A stretch of DNA of 64,000 bases from the NCBI RefSeq assembly GCF_000165425.1, contig NW_001799624.1:1-64000 (forward strand), written 5' to 3'. Source of the DNA: Paramecium tetraurelia. Its lineage: Eukaryota > Ciliophora > Oligohymenophorea > Peniculida > Parameciidae. The translations under genes and the position numbers were made by a program. This document shows, in pieces, positions 49,793 to 61,287 of this stretch (within the stretch, counting starts at the first letter, position 1; every line of letters begins with the position of its first letter). Below the pieces are notes generated by a model. The model searched no databases and had not been told where the DNA came from. It saw nothing but the letters and a program-made list of their open reading frames with translations.

Positions 49793-52384
49793 TCACATTT
49801 AAACGGTTAGAATAAATAACACAAAATTTGTTATAAAAAAGGAGGATTTTGTACTATTTTGATTCGTATCTGTATCTGAGTTATCTGTGGAGTTGTTGTT
49901 GTTGTTATTGTTATTGTTATTGGTATTATTATTATTATTAGAACCATGAGTATTATTATTATTATTAGTACTATTAGTATTATTACTCTTATTGTTTGAG
50001 CTAGTGCTTGTATTAATGTTAGTATTAGTATTAACACTTGGCTTAATTTGGGGATTACAAATTGTGCATTTAGAAGAATTTGGATTCCAAGTGTACAAAT
50101 AATTTGTAACTTTATAACAATCATTTTAATTCAAAGTGATTGGATCAACTTTTCTACAGACTCCCTATTATTCTGAACAATAGATTTAGGATTAATTGTC
50201 CCAACTGTTGAAATTGACACACATTCCATGCGATTTTTAAAAAGATTCACAAAAGTGATCTTAACATACGCCTTAGGAATTCCAAAAACAATTTTAATTA
50301 GCTAATGCACAAGCTTATTCATCATCACTAGCAGATTTACAAGATGTCATCAACTAACATCCTCCACTCTTAGACCAATAACAGATACCATCCAAACCCA
50401 TAGTATTGCAAGCCTCCTTTGTATAGTAACTAGCGCACACTTGCCACTCGGTACATTTGGTACCATCAAATGTACAATTAGCAAGTTCAATACTACAATT
50501 ATAAAGACTTGGAGCTGAAATATCTTAACAGAATTTAACATTGCATGCTTATTCAAGGTCCGACCATATGCAACTACCTTCTACTGATTTTGCATTATTA
50601 CATACTGATTTTTATTTGTAATTGCCGCAGGTAGATATATCTATACATTACACTCCATCAAAAGTACATCTTTTCTTTAAATCACTGCCAATTTGATTAC
50701 ATTAAAAGCTAGTTTTATAACTAAAATCTGAACAACTTTTATCCCTGCAAATTTATTCAGCTTCAATCCAAAAACAAGGGTTTTTAGAACTATTCACTTT
50801 GCATGACTCTTTAGCTTGATATGCAGTGCAGTCTGCTAATGGGATGCATCCTGTTACACCATTAGATGTGCACTTTTAATTAGCATGTTAACACCACTCA
50901 TGTATTAAGTAATATGCTGAAGAGCAAGAGTCAAAGCGCTTACATATCAGTTTATTATCATTAATTGCAGTTACCGTTTACATACAGTATCCATCATTTC
51001 CAGTTACACAACCTCCATTTGTATTGGTTTCCGAGCATTAAGTTATTGGAACACATTTGGTACCATCCGTAGTGCAAAAAGGAGAAATCTACTTACATTA
51101 TTAATCCGTATTCCATTGGATACTCTAACATGAGTTGTAACTATAACATTTTCCCTAAGGTTACTCATTAGAGAATTAATTAATAATCCATAAACATGGA
51201 CCATTTAGACCTTCAATGCAAGCTTCTTGCAATATTGTATCTTCACAGTTCTTAGGTTTGGCACATCTTGAATTGAGTCCTATTGTACAACCATTTTTTT
51301 GGGTCCAACAGCTAATATGCGAACTTCCATAAAGATCTTCGCATTCTTTATTTCTACAACCACCCCCCTCCTTAACAACACATTTATCTTTTAGAAACGA
51401 ATCACAATCATAGTTCGAAATTAAAGTAGTAGGAGCAAGATCACAACTCTTATATATGCATCCACCATCAGAAGTCCAAAAGCAATCAATTCCATAAATA
51501 TCTTTATCACATGCCCCTTAAGTATTGGCAACTTAGCACTTTCCATTGTTCATGCATCCTCCTCCATTCATTGTGATACAATAACTTAAAAATGATTAAC
51601 ATAAACTATTAGTTACGAATATTGTTGGTGCATTAGAGCATATTTTATCCACACATGATATTTCATTCCAATAACATAGATTTTAGTCTGAATTCTTAAT
51701 ACATTCAGACTGTAGAGTAAAGTCTTTACACTGACTTTTGTAAACTTAACCAGTGACTTGAACAGTCCCTGGTTCAAATTATACAATTATAGGTTCATTC
51801 ATACAACCTCCTTAATGATTTGTTGTACAAGTAGATATCTAAGACCTACATTAAGAATCGTACGTGAATGTTTTTGGTAACTCTTAACATGTCTAAGGAT
51901 ATCTACATTTATTTAAATTATAGTCCCAAAAACACCACTTGTAATTCATATCTTATTTACAAGCTATTTCTGTTTTGTAGGAATCACAAACTCCTATTTC
52001 CACACAATAAACTCCATCTGTTATACATCTATTAGATATTTATTGACATTTGAAGCTATCTTTTTCAGCAAATACTGTGCACCCAGTGAAGTGAGAACAA
52101 TTTCCTTAGTACCATTAGCAAGGTCCATTAGAAACACAAGATTCACAAGGTTTAAGTTTATTACAAGCACTCTATGAGAATTGTTCACAATATTCCCTTA
52201 TCATCGATTATGATGGAATAATTAAAGGATCTTATTGGCATTTCTACTTAAAAGAGTTCCAATTGCATTATTTATAACTCATTAAACAATCAGCTTCTGT
52301 TAATATCTAATCACATGAGCATTCATATTTCTCATTTAATGAATAGCCTATTGAAAAGAGTACCAGAAAGAATGACATATTCAT
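49793..52384 (-). CDS. Cysteine-rich GPI-anchored surface antigen
   Basis: 863 residues in one exon, ATG 52384, TGA 49793-49795. It has a signal peptide ('MSFFLVLFSIGYS') and about a dozen Cys-rich units of roughly 60-70 residues, with recurring C-x-W / W-x(4-8)-C patterns such as 'GPCLWIINQFSN' and 'YWSKSGGC'. This is the Paramecium/Tetrahymena surface-antigen type. Near the C-terminus lies an Asn/Thr/Ser-rich linker of about 70 residues, then a short hydrophobic tail ('FFITNFVLFILTV') fitting a GPI-attachment signal. Immobilisation antigens coat cell and cilia and are expressed one at a time; this member is short compared with the classical ones (over 2,000 residues). Promoter presumably in 52385-53508. 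Confidence 0.9.
49890..50030 (-). repeat. Low-complexity Asn/Thr/Ser-coding tract
   Basis: AAT/AAC-rich triplet repeats coding mainly Asn, with Thr and Ser, inside the surface-antigen gene just before its GPI signal. Such tracts change length easily. Confidence 0.8.
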
Positions 52385-53508
52385 ATTTATTTTAATAATT
52401 ATCTGTACTAATTAAAGAATTGCCTTGAGAACTCTAGCAATAGAATAAATTTAATTTAGTTAATTTACAATTAATAATGAAATTCTTTAATTAAAATATT
52501 CTATTACAAAATGTTGTATGCTATTTTGTGATAAATAAATAATTTTGAAAAAAATTTCATTAACCTAATAAAATATTAACAAAATATCCTCATTACAAAA
52601 CAATTAATCTCATAAAGCAATTATTAAATAAAATATAAATTATAATCAGAAAATACATAGTTGGCAAAAATTTCAAAATTATTATTTTTTTCACTTTAAT
52701 TCCAATTTATTCAAAATTAAACACAAAATTTAAACGTTAATTCAAATACCAAAATACTCTTTGTTAGAAATGATTAATATTTTCATAATCAAAGTGGTAA
52801 AATTAGAAAATTCTAAAATTAATGCTAATAAGGTTGAATGTGGAATAAACCAAAGCAAATTTTCGCATTTTATATTCAGTTAACTTGACTACTTCCAGAT
52901 ATAAATGATCGCTAGTTAGTAAGATCTAATTCACTACGATTTGACTTGTCTAATGATAATGATCCCTAATTATTATCTTGATCAATAAATAAATAAAGAT
53001 AATACTGAGAAATAAAGTAAAAATTTATAGTATAAAAATTACCAACATATTTAATGATAAATTATTTAAATGATAATTTTGGCAATCTTAACATTTAGAA
53101 TAGATAGTGAATATTGATTATTGATTGAATTTATAAATTAAATTACCCCAAAGTAATAATGAAGAATCACTTCATTTTTTTGTTGAATCTATATTTAATT
53201 GTATATGTAATTCATTTTTTAAAAAATCTCAATGTTAATATTTTAGAATATTAATAATTAAATCTAGAATAAATAGATGATTATATATATTTTTAAGGGA
53301 ATTTAAACAGATTATATCAATCATCTTCTCCTTTTCAAAAGATTTATTCAGATAAGATTCATATCTATTATAGAACATAGGTAAAATTACAATGAACTTA
53401 ATGTTATAAAATTTAATCAATTGTTAATTTGATTTGAATATGTTTATAAATAACATAGTTATTCTACAAATTCTATTAATTTATAAAGTTTTTAATAATC
53501 TTCTAATA
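52385..53508. other. 1.1-kb A+T-rich spacer upstream of surface antigen
   Basis: The spacer between the divergent surface-antigen (-) and zinc/coiled-coil (+) genes, several times longer than most others here. A minus ORF at 53235-53420 has no supporting features. Long upstream regions are plausible for a gene under expression switching, but no motif was identified. Confidence 0.5.
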
Positions 53509-54808
53509 ATGTCTTAGATAATTATGGGAAAGGATTTTGAATAAATTAAATGCCAATTCAATCACACATCTCCTATTCAATTCTTTGTTTTAGATGACAC
53601 TTAGGATTTAAAAGCTAAATTCTTCTGTCAAAAATGCTTAACTACTTAAACCTTACCCAATAATGCTAAATCATTTAATGAGGCAAAAGAAAAGATACTG
53701 CAATAGAAATAATAATAGCTTGAAATAACAAAAATATTAATTTAGAAGAAAGTGTAATTGATAGAACAATTAGCAATTGAAATCGATAGTTTTAAAACAT
53801 TCATTATGCAATAGATGAATTAATCATAATAGGATATTAAATTGTGGAGGCAGTAATTAGAGACATCTTACTTGGAAGAAAAGAATATCGATTTCGAATC
53901 AGAAATGGAATCATTTCATTTAAATTCAGAAGAGTATAAATTAAAAGAGCAAATCAGAATTGAGCAAAAGCTTCTCAATTTCAATAATTCATTTAATCAA
54001 AAGATACACCTCAAAATAAAGTGCTTCTTTAATTTAGAGGAATTTTAGAAATGTTAATAAATCCTTGATAAAAGTGTTGATGGTTCTGAATTACAAAACT
54101 TACAATAATAATAGGAGGAATTTGAGCTGAATAAAACATTAGTAATTCAAAACTTTCCAAACAAATGGTTTCTGCTTGGAAAGTTTGATCATATCTAAGA
54201 TAGTATAAAATAACATCTTTTGAATTGGAGAACTTACACTTAGAATACAATGGAGATTGTACAATTTTATGATGATATGAATCACAATTATGAGTTCCTA
54301 ACCTATTTGTTCCCCAATTTTTATAAGAGTAAATATAATCCGAAGAGTACCAGACTAACTCCATAAGAGCGAAACGAAATCATAAATAATGAATAAGTAA
54401 ATCATAGTCATTCAGTTCTAGGTGGCAAAATAGTTAGTTGAAAACTTTTAAATGTATCTGTTTTTTGCAGGGTTATAAATGTAAGAAGATAAAATAAATG
54501 TTTAGAATGAAAAGTAATTTAAAAGTTTCAGGAATTAAACTAATAGAGAGGGGTTGTAAAGAGTAATCTCATCATTGAGTGTATTGAATTAACGGAAGTA
54601 TGCATTGTTACTTGTGAAATTCATAAAGGAAGCTGATTTCTTTTATGATTCTATATTTCTTTATTATGATCTGTTGTAGGAGGAGGGCAACTAGGATTAA
54701 AATGCGTTGAGTTTTGAAAAAGTAAGAGAATCTTATGTGTAATTGGAAATCATGAATTAAGAATGGGTATCATCTAAGATTTTAACAAATAAAACTTTGG
54801 ATGTTTGA
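53509..54808 (+). CDS. Zinc-binding coiled-coil protein
   Basis: 424 residues, ATG 53509, TGA 54806-54808, one intron at about 54400-54424 (25 nt). The N-terminus has a Cys/His set 'KCQFNHTSPIQFF' ... 'FFCQKCLTTQ', probably binding one zinc. A long Gln/Glu/Lys coiled coil follows, then a mixed helical region with aromatic patches ('HNYEFLTYLFPNFYKSKYN'). Similar N-terminal finger plus coiled-coil proteins form large ciliate families of unknown role. No ubiquitin-ligase motif is complete. Confidence 0.7.
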
Positions 54809-54920
54809 AATTATCTAAAACATATATATAAGAGTTGAATATAATGATTACGAAATTGCAGTTGACAGTGTTTTCTATGTTTTTAAATTTTGTTTGTAAT
54901 AATTTAATATTGTTTGTAAG

Positions 54921-57152
54921 ATGTTGCAATAATTCTTGAATATGGGATTCACTCAGTAATAGATTTTGAAGGCTTAACAAATTTGCAAGTAATATAGAAA
55001 CTTAGAGATTTTGGATGTGCTTCTGAAAAATGTTTAGTCTCCAATAAAAGATTAATCTCAATAACAATCCCAATCCCAGATTTTGAGGGAATTGTCATTT
55101 GATGTTTTGACTCCTGATCAACGATTGCGATAAAAGGGAATACCTGTAGGATTGAAAAATTTGGCTAATGGTTTTAGTGATATTTATGTTAGTTTGCTAT
55201 TTGAATTCTCTGGTTTAGACATATTTTCATAACCCAATCTTTGTGAAGGAGATATTGAGCTTTAAATACCCTGTGCAATTGAATTTCGAGGATCTCTTAA
55301 ACAAGAATGAGGCAAAAGCAAAGAGAATAAAGTCATCAATCGATTTAGTTGTGCATTTGTAGAGGTTTCAAAAAATAAATATTTTTAGACTGTTTGCTTA
55401 CTTAGTTCACACAGATAGAAAAGTACGTTGATCCATACAGAGTGTTCTTGAATGTTGTAGATGAGTTTGGTAATAGGTTTTAATTGGGGGATTAAAAGGA
55501 TTGGGCGGAATTCAATTTATAATTTATAACATGCATTGACCGAGGGATTGAAATATCATGAGAATAAAAAAATAGATGGCTGAAATGTAGAACAAAGATG
55601 AAAGTGGGGACATGCATGAATCAGATTAGTATTAGAATGATAGAAACAAATCTGGAATTACTTAAACAAGATCTATGATACTATTGGATGAGAACAAGGC
55701 CAAATTGATAGAATAACAGCCATTGCAATCATAACCTTAGAATTAGACAATAATCAATAGATTATTTTTTGGAAAAACCAAAGAGTATATCACACATCCC
55801 AATCAGAGAAATCAGAGTGAAGAACAGGAGTAAATATTCTTGTAGATTATATTGAATGTGAAGAACAAGAGTTTATATTAAGCTTGGGAAGCAAACAATT
55901 CCTTTTCAATAGAAGGATATCGTAATGGAAGTGAAGTGATTGAGTTGGCTGAGAAAGCTATTTGGATTACTTAGATTCCTGATTCCTTGTTATTCCAAAT
56001 ATAAAGAGTGGGGTATGACCCAGAGAGAGGATTGATCAAATTGAATGATGAATTTCGATTTGAGAAGGAGATCTATGCAGATAGATTCCTCTTGGAGAAC
56101 AGATAGAAGGTTATCGAAACACAATAGCAATTAATTGAACTCAAAATTAAATAAGCTGAATTATTGTTTCAGATGGATAAATACCAAAATTATAATGGCA
56201 TTTCAATGTTAACTGTCTTGAGCACAGCTACTAAGTATGTGAAAGAGGCGAAACCAGATGATGAAATTATGCAATAGAGGATTGAGTAATGTAGATTAAG
56301 TATTCAACTGATTTTATAGAAACATCAGTTTGAATTGGATGAAATTAATTAGAAGATTGAAGACTTGTATGCTATAATGAAAAAATACAAGTATTTTCTG
56401 TAAAGCATTTTAATTCATGAAGGGGCAGCAGAGTCTGGTCATTATTATACTTATATTTACAATCCATCGTTGAAACATTGGTTTAAATTCAATGATATCA
56501 ATGTCACTTAGGTGAGTGAGGAGAAAGTGTTGCGTGATGCTTATGGAGATGGCAAATCAAAAACTAATGCATACTGTTTAATCTATTAACGTGCTGATCA
56601 TTTTGAACCTCAATCTTATTCAGATTACACGAACAATTCTGTTTATGCTCAGTACATTCAATAGAATCTCTATGAAGAAGTCAAAAATGATAACAAAAAG
56701 TTTTCAATCGAACAATAAGAACATGAACTTGTAGAGTTGGGAGATTTGGTAGTTGAGATTTATAATGTATAATTCCAATAAGTAAATGAAATGGCTAGGA
56801 AATTCAAATATAGAAATGGTAATCCACTCAACAATTTTCCAACCTATTTGCGCACTCTGTTAGATCAGATGAATGATCTAGTGAAGTGGAGCATCTTGGA
56901 TTATGCCATCAGAGAAGCATCTCAAGGCAAAAGAAATTTGAGAGATTACCAAGAATAAATGATCTTTCAATAAAGGTGTATATCTATTATATTGATCCTA
57001 GAATCAAATACAATTTTGAATAATTGAGTCAATTCAAAGTGCCATCAAAGTATGAAGTTGACAAGCAGACCATTAAACATCTTCAGTATTACTATCTGTA
57101 ATATATATCATCACTCAGAATCACTGCAATACAATAGTTTCAGCATATTTGA
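54921..57152 (+). CDS. Ubiquitin-specific protease (USP25/28-like)
   Basis: About 726 residues. ATG 54921 starts a UBA-like segment ('MLQQFLNMGFTQQQILKAQQ'). The USP Cys box is 'GLKNLANVCYLNSLVQTYFH' after removing intron 55171-55192 (22 nt), and the His box is 'ESGHYYTYIYNP' with 'NAYCLIYQRAD'. The long insert between boxes and the helical C-terminus match USP25/28, which cleave ubiquitin from substrates. A last intron is 56976-57001 (26 nt), TGA 57150-57152. Three apparent one-base excesses fall in homopolymers at 55419-55422 (AAAA), 55540-55541 (CC) and 55566-55572 (A7), with no introns to explain them. Together they add three bases, so the frame is restored outside this segment. Confidence 0.8.
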
Positions 57153-57172
57153 ATTATATTTAATTATATATA

Positions 57173-57266
57173 ATGGTTTCAGCATATTCAGTTGGGAATG
57201 GTAAAAGATCCAATGAAGTTCAACAAGGACCTGACACTCCAGGCCCAGGACAATACTCTGGAGACA
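57173..57266 (+). CDS. STPG/SHIPPO-repeat protein, cut by gap
   Basis: ATG 57173 (20 bp after the protease stop). The 31 residues before the gap include 'PDTPGPGQYSGD', the 'PGPGxY' signature of sperm-tail PG-rich repeats found in microtubule inner proteins of cilia and in basal bodies. The rest is lost in the gap. After it, plus-strand frames exist ('KYSLRFA'), but the minus-strand gene there is more convincing. Confidence 0.6.
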
Positions 57267-57416
57267 NNNNNNNNNNNNNNNNNNNNNNNNNNNNNNNNNN
57301 NNNNNNNNNNNNNNNNNNNNNNNNNNNNNNNNNNNNNNNNNNNNNNNNNNNNNNNNNNNNNNNNNNNNNNNNNNNNNNNNNNNNNNNNNNNNNNNNNNNN
57401 NNNNNNNNNNNNNNNN
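57267..57416. other. Assembly gap (150 N)
   Basis: A second run of exactly 150 N, between the STPG-type gene start and the 3' end of the minus-strand zinc protein. The true length is unknown. Confidence 0.99.
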
Positions 57417-58168
57417 GAAAGTATTCTCTGAGGTTTGCATAATCGATTAGGATGGAAGGGGTTTTTTTTTTATTTAAGTGTTGTGGAATGAGTCAGATGC
57501 AAGAATGGTTTTTGGGCAATGGTGTGAAAGACTCGGAACTCTACGAAGGCTTTGATGTTGAGGTCGAGGAGATCGTAGTCGATGGGGACGCGCTTGATAA
57601 ATTTGGCCGATTGGATGTGTTCATGCAATAAAGCCAGGGAGGCTGGTTTTTGTTTGCACATTAGGGCGCATTGGGTATGGACATCGAAGTAGAGGGAGAG
57701 ATGATTTGAGTACAATTATGTGTTGCCCAGTTACACATTCTGGTAGCAGATTGGACATATGGAATTATCGTTTTGACTCTTGCCTATTATTTCATAATCT
57801 TCGTCAACAACTAAGAATGTTATGCAGAATACTTAAGGATTCTTCTAATGTGCTGCTGCACTTCCTGGAATTGGAATCATGACCCAATTCAGTTTCTTTC
57901 TTGACACATTTTGAAAATATCTCTTTGAATTCTGTGGGAACTGGTTCGTTCCAACCAAACAACGGATAAATGTCATCCAACATGAGACAAGGCGCTCTCT
58001 CAAGTATTTTAAAATAATAAAATTGCAGATGCAAAAAAGATTCTAAATTTAATTCCACTTAGTGGGGGTTGTAGGATTTAACTAATCTTTTGGTGGGGAG
58101 TATAGATGTCCCACTTTGCCAATTAATTCATTCTTCTTTTTAATCGACCAAAACATAGCCCGCATCAT
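57417..58168 (-). CDS. Zinc-binding protein, 3' end in gap
   Basis: ATG 58168; no TGA before the gap, so the C-terminus is missing. It begins 'MMRAMFWSIKKKNELIGKVG', later 'DIYPLFGWNEPVPTEFKEIF', then a Cys/His set 'ICPICYQNV' ... 'FDVHTQCALMCK' like a C2H-C zinc finger. Intron about 57820-57841 (22 nt). The early and later parts are in different frames that meet at an A-run (58033-58038 on plus); one added base would restore the frame, and no intron fits. Family not recognised. Confidence 0.5.
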
Positions 58169-58190
58169 TCCAGAATGGACATTTATTAAA

Positions 58191-60119
58191 ATGAAAAATT
58201 GCACTCTGCTCAAACAACTCCAACTCAACACTCACACACACATCCTGGATCTCATTTACAAGACTTCATCTAAACATCATCTATCAGAATTATAGACTCA
58301 ATAGATTTCCCAGTATTACAAACAACCACCTTCCATCAACTCATTTCAAGAACTGTATTCTCTCAGCTTGTTGCGATGTGACTGTGTCAAATACCTCTAA
58401 ATTGTAGATGAAATCAATGATCAGATTCACGCCTTCTTTTAGACTCAGACCCCTGTTATTCAAAAGATCCTCGCCTTAGAAAGGAAACCCTAACCCGACC
58501 CAGAACCCATGTAAATAGAAGATGACGAAGAACAAAATAACATGAATAATCAAGATGATCAAATATAGCAATAATAATAACAATAACAATAACAAGATGA
58601 TCCTCAATAACTATAACCATCACAATAAACCAATGTACCCTGTTCCTAACAATAATAACCAGTCTATACGCAATAAACCACTTAACCATCTCAAACTATA
58701 GAAGATGAAATTTGCATTCCCAATTCTGTCAAATTAAAGTACAGAAGAATAAATACCGGACCATCTGAAAAGGAAGCCAGATGCGAGAATTGCGTATGTC
58801 AAGGTAAACCAGCAAATGAAACAGAAAATTTAATACAATGCCTTTTATGCCTAAATTACTTACATTTCAACTGTATTGCCAAATCCAAAGAATCCTTTGA
58901 CAAATGTTACAAAGACCAAGAATTTGTGTGTCCCCCTTGTGTTCTCAAATATATGGATCATTTCAACAAAATATAGAGTTCCTTAGTTCCACCTTCCCCC
59001 TTCCAACAAATGGGTTAAATCAATCACAAAGCATTCAACTTCACATGCGATCAAACCATCATCAATATCAGGTGTGTGAGATAAGAGAGTAAAATCAATT
59101 GCGAAGAAATCACTTGGCCTGACATTGGAGAACTATTCCTAAACCAAAAGAAAATCCAAGATTTCAAACCACTCATTAATAATCACAGTCTCAAAAAGCG
59201 TAAAGACGATCACATTCTTACTACTGAAGTGCTCCCATAGAATTGTTTGTAAATCAAAGAATGCATCCCAACTCCCGATCAGAGAAGTCAATATCGAATA
59301 TCCTTGGGTCACTTGTATTTCCTGGGTGTATATTCCATAGAGTAATTCAATTCAAAGTAGTTACTTGACAACATCTTCAATAATAGTGAAAATTGGATGA
59401 ATATCGAATAATGCCAGGATTTCATCTCTCTTTACCTGAACAAACATTAAGCTGATGATATTAAAGTAGATAGCCTCACTGTTTAATTGACATGTGCAAT
59501 CACCTTTAATTTGATGAATACACCAATAAGAGGGTCTTTATGTTAACATATCTAATGTTTTGGATTGGAAAACTACATCACAGCCATGTACTCTATGCAA
59601 CCCAGAAAGTGGAGGTGTCCCATATGTAAGAAGAAACTCTTCACTATTTAGATTGATGCGTATCAATATGCAATCTTAAACACAATCAAAAAGTGTGATC
59701 TACAAGTGAATGAAATCACATTTGACAACAATGGTCAAATAGCCAATGAAAACATTCAAAAATTGTTGAATCTAGATAATCTGCCTAACTATGGTATTAA
59801 GAATAACAATCGTATGATAAACCTAGAGATGTTGTCCAATGATACCAATAATATCTACTATAAGTTGTAGATCGTCAAAACCAAGGAGACTGTCAACCCT
59901 TCACCTTATTAAAACACCTTATAACATGTAATTAATAATATGATGTTGTCATCCAATTAGCATCTAAGGAGCAATAGTTATGCAAACTTCTATGCCAATA
60001 ATTATTACATAAATTAAATGAAGATACAATAATAAGCAAGAATGGAAGACCAACAAAAACTATAATCAAATAAATCAAAGATTGGACAAAATCATGACTC
60101 AGCCATTATTATAGAATGA
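58191..60119 (+). CDS. PIAS/SIZ-type SUMO E3 ligase
   Basis: 642 residues in one exon, ATG 58191, TGA 60117-60119. Features in order: an N-terminal helical segment, a Gln-rich linker from TAA/TAG codons (about 58560-58680), a PHD-like finger ('RCENCVCQG' ... 'IQCLLCLNYLHFNC' ... 'EFVCPPCVL') as in Siz1, a PINIT-like region, and the SP-RING ('PIRGSLCQHIQCFGLENYI' ... 'WRCPICKKKLF'). The C-terminus is Asn/Gln-rich. SIZ/PIAS proteins bring SUMO-loaded Ubc9 to substrates, mostly in the nucleus. SUMO is required for programmed DNA elimination in Paramecium, so this is of possible interest there (established for the pathway, not for this gene). Confidence 0.88.
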
Positions 60120-60156
60120 GTATATATATGCTTTTTATTTAATCAAATTAATTTCC

Positions 60157-61270
60157 ACTCAATCTTCTAAGAATGTGATGGCTGCTGCATAACTCACTGA
60201 TGAATCCTTCTTGTCTCTCACCAAACAAGATTGTGCATATCTAATGAACTTAGTCTCCATCATATGTGTGTTCTAACTCATCGCTATGCACTTTCAAAAT
60301 AGATTATTAACAAATACATGTAATAATATGGCAATGCAGTGTTTCCCACAAACATTGTTCTCATATTCTCTCAAATAATCATTGAATTTATCCAAATCAT
60401 GTAACTCTATGTGTTCCATAGCCTTCTAATCCAATTTTTCAATGGATTCAAATATCTCTCCATCTGCACTATTGTAATAAGTGTAAGCGAACTTAGTTCC
60501 CCAATGACAGAAGTCTGTTGATATAATAAATAGAGTATCGTCCATATCAAAATATTCACTTAGCAATCTTCCATAATACTCTTCAGATTTAGCATCAATG
60601 GATCCAACCATAATTGGAATGATTGTAAAGTTATCAGTACCCAAAATGTGAGCTAAGAAAGGCAGTTGCATTTCAATTGAGTGTTCTTCCTCCTCTGCAT
60701 CCTTGTCTGACTATTCGAATAATCCCTATTCGTGCAACTGCTTTACAGCTAATTGTGATAATAAATTGCTTACTTTCCAGATCCACTTTGATATTCCCGA
60801 GAGGAGTTTCATAGATTTCCTATCTAGTTAAACAGCATTGAGTTATATAGACATAATGACAGGGACCCAGGATGAACACTTTCAGTTTTTCAGAAGGAGG
60901 GTACTTCTTCAAGTACTTGTAACTAAATGCAGCAGTTGGACCCGAATAAGCATAACCTGCATGGCTTAATTTAATGTGAAATTCAATACGGAACAACCAA
61001 TGCTTTCAATTATGCTACTGTAGTCACTTCTGCTTTCGCTTACTCCAACCAACAATTAATCTGTATTTTTAATTCATTGCTCTTGCTTGAATACCAAGAT
61101 CCTGCATGTACAGCCTCCCTCACATTGTATTTGTTATTTAGCATATGCACATATGGGATTTGCTATAATTATTCCTCGGACTTATGCTCTTATTGTAAGA
61201 TTTCACTCTGTTGTTGTTTTTCCTCCTTCTATTGTAACTCTTACGATTCTTCTTCTGATTGTTCAGACAT
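60157..61270 (-). CDS. MEMO1: MEMO1 family protein
   Basis: About 345 residues, ATG 61270, TGA near 60157. Introns 60965-60989 (25), 60749-60773 (25) and 60291-60317 (27, in-frame TGA if kept). After a 50-residue Gln/Glu-rich extension come the family blocks in order: 'REAVHAGSWYSS', 'ALVVPHAGYAYSGPTAAFSY', 'VFILGPCHYVY', 'EEEHSIEMQLPFL', 'STDFCHWG' and 'DSSVSYAAAI'. The His, Asp and Cys residues that line the MEMO metal site (HAG, EHS, CHWG) are present. MEMO is linked to copper handling and cytoskeletal signalling. It is a near-complete match along the whole family length. Confidence 0.93.
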
Positions 61271-61287
61271 AATTAATAATAATCAAT

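Noticed and set aside
57125-57200. Short direct repeat of 'tttcagcatatt' at the protease stop and the STPG start
   Set aside because: Only about 12-13 bp and A+T-rich; expected by chance and no sign of a mobile element or TA-bounded excision site.
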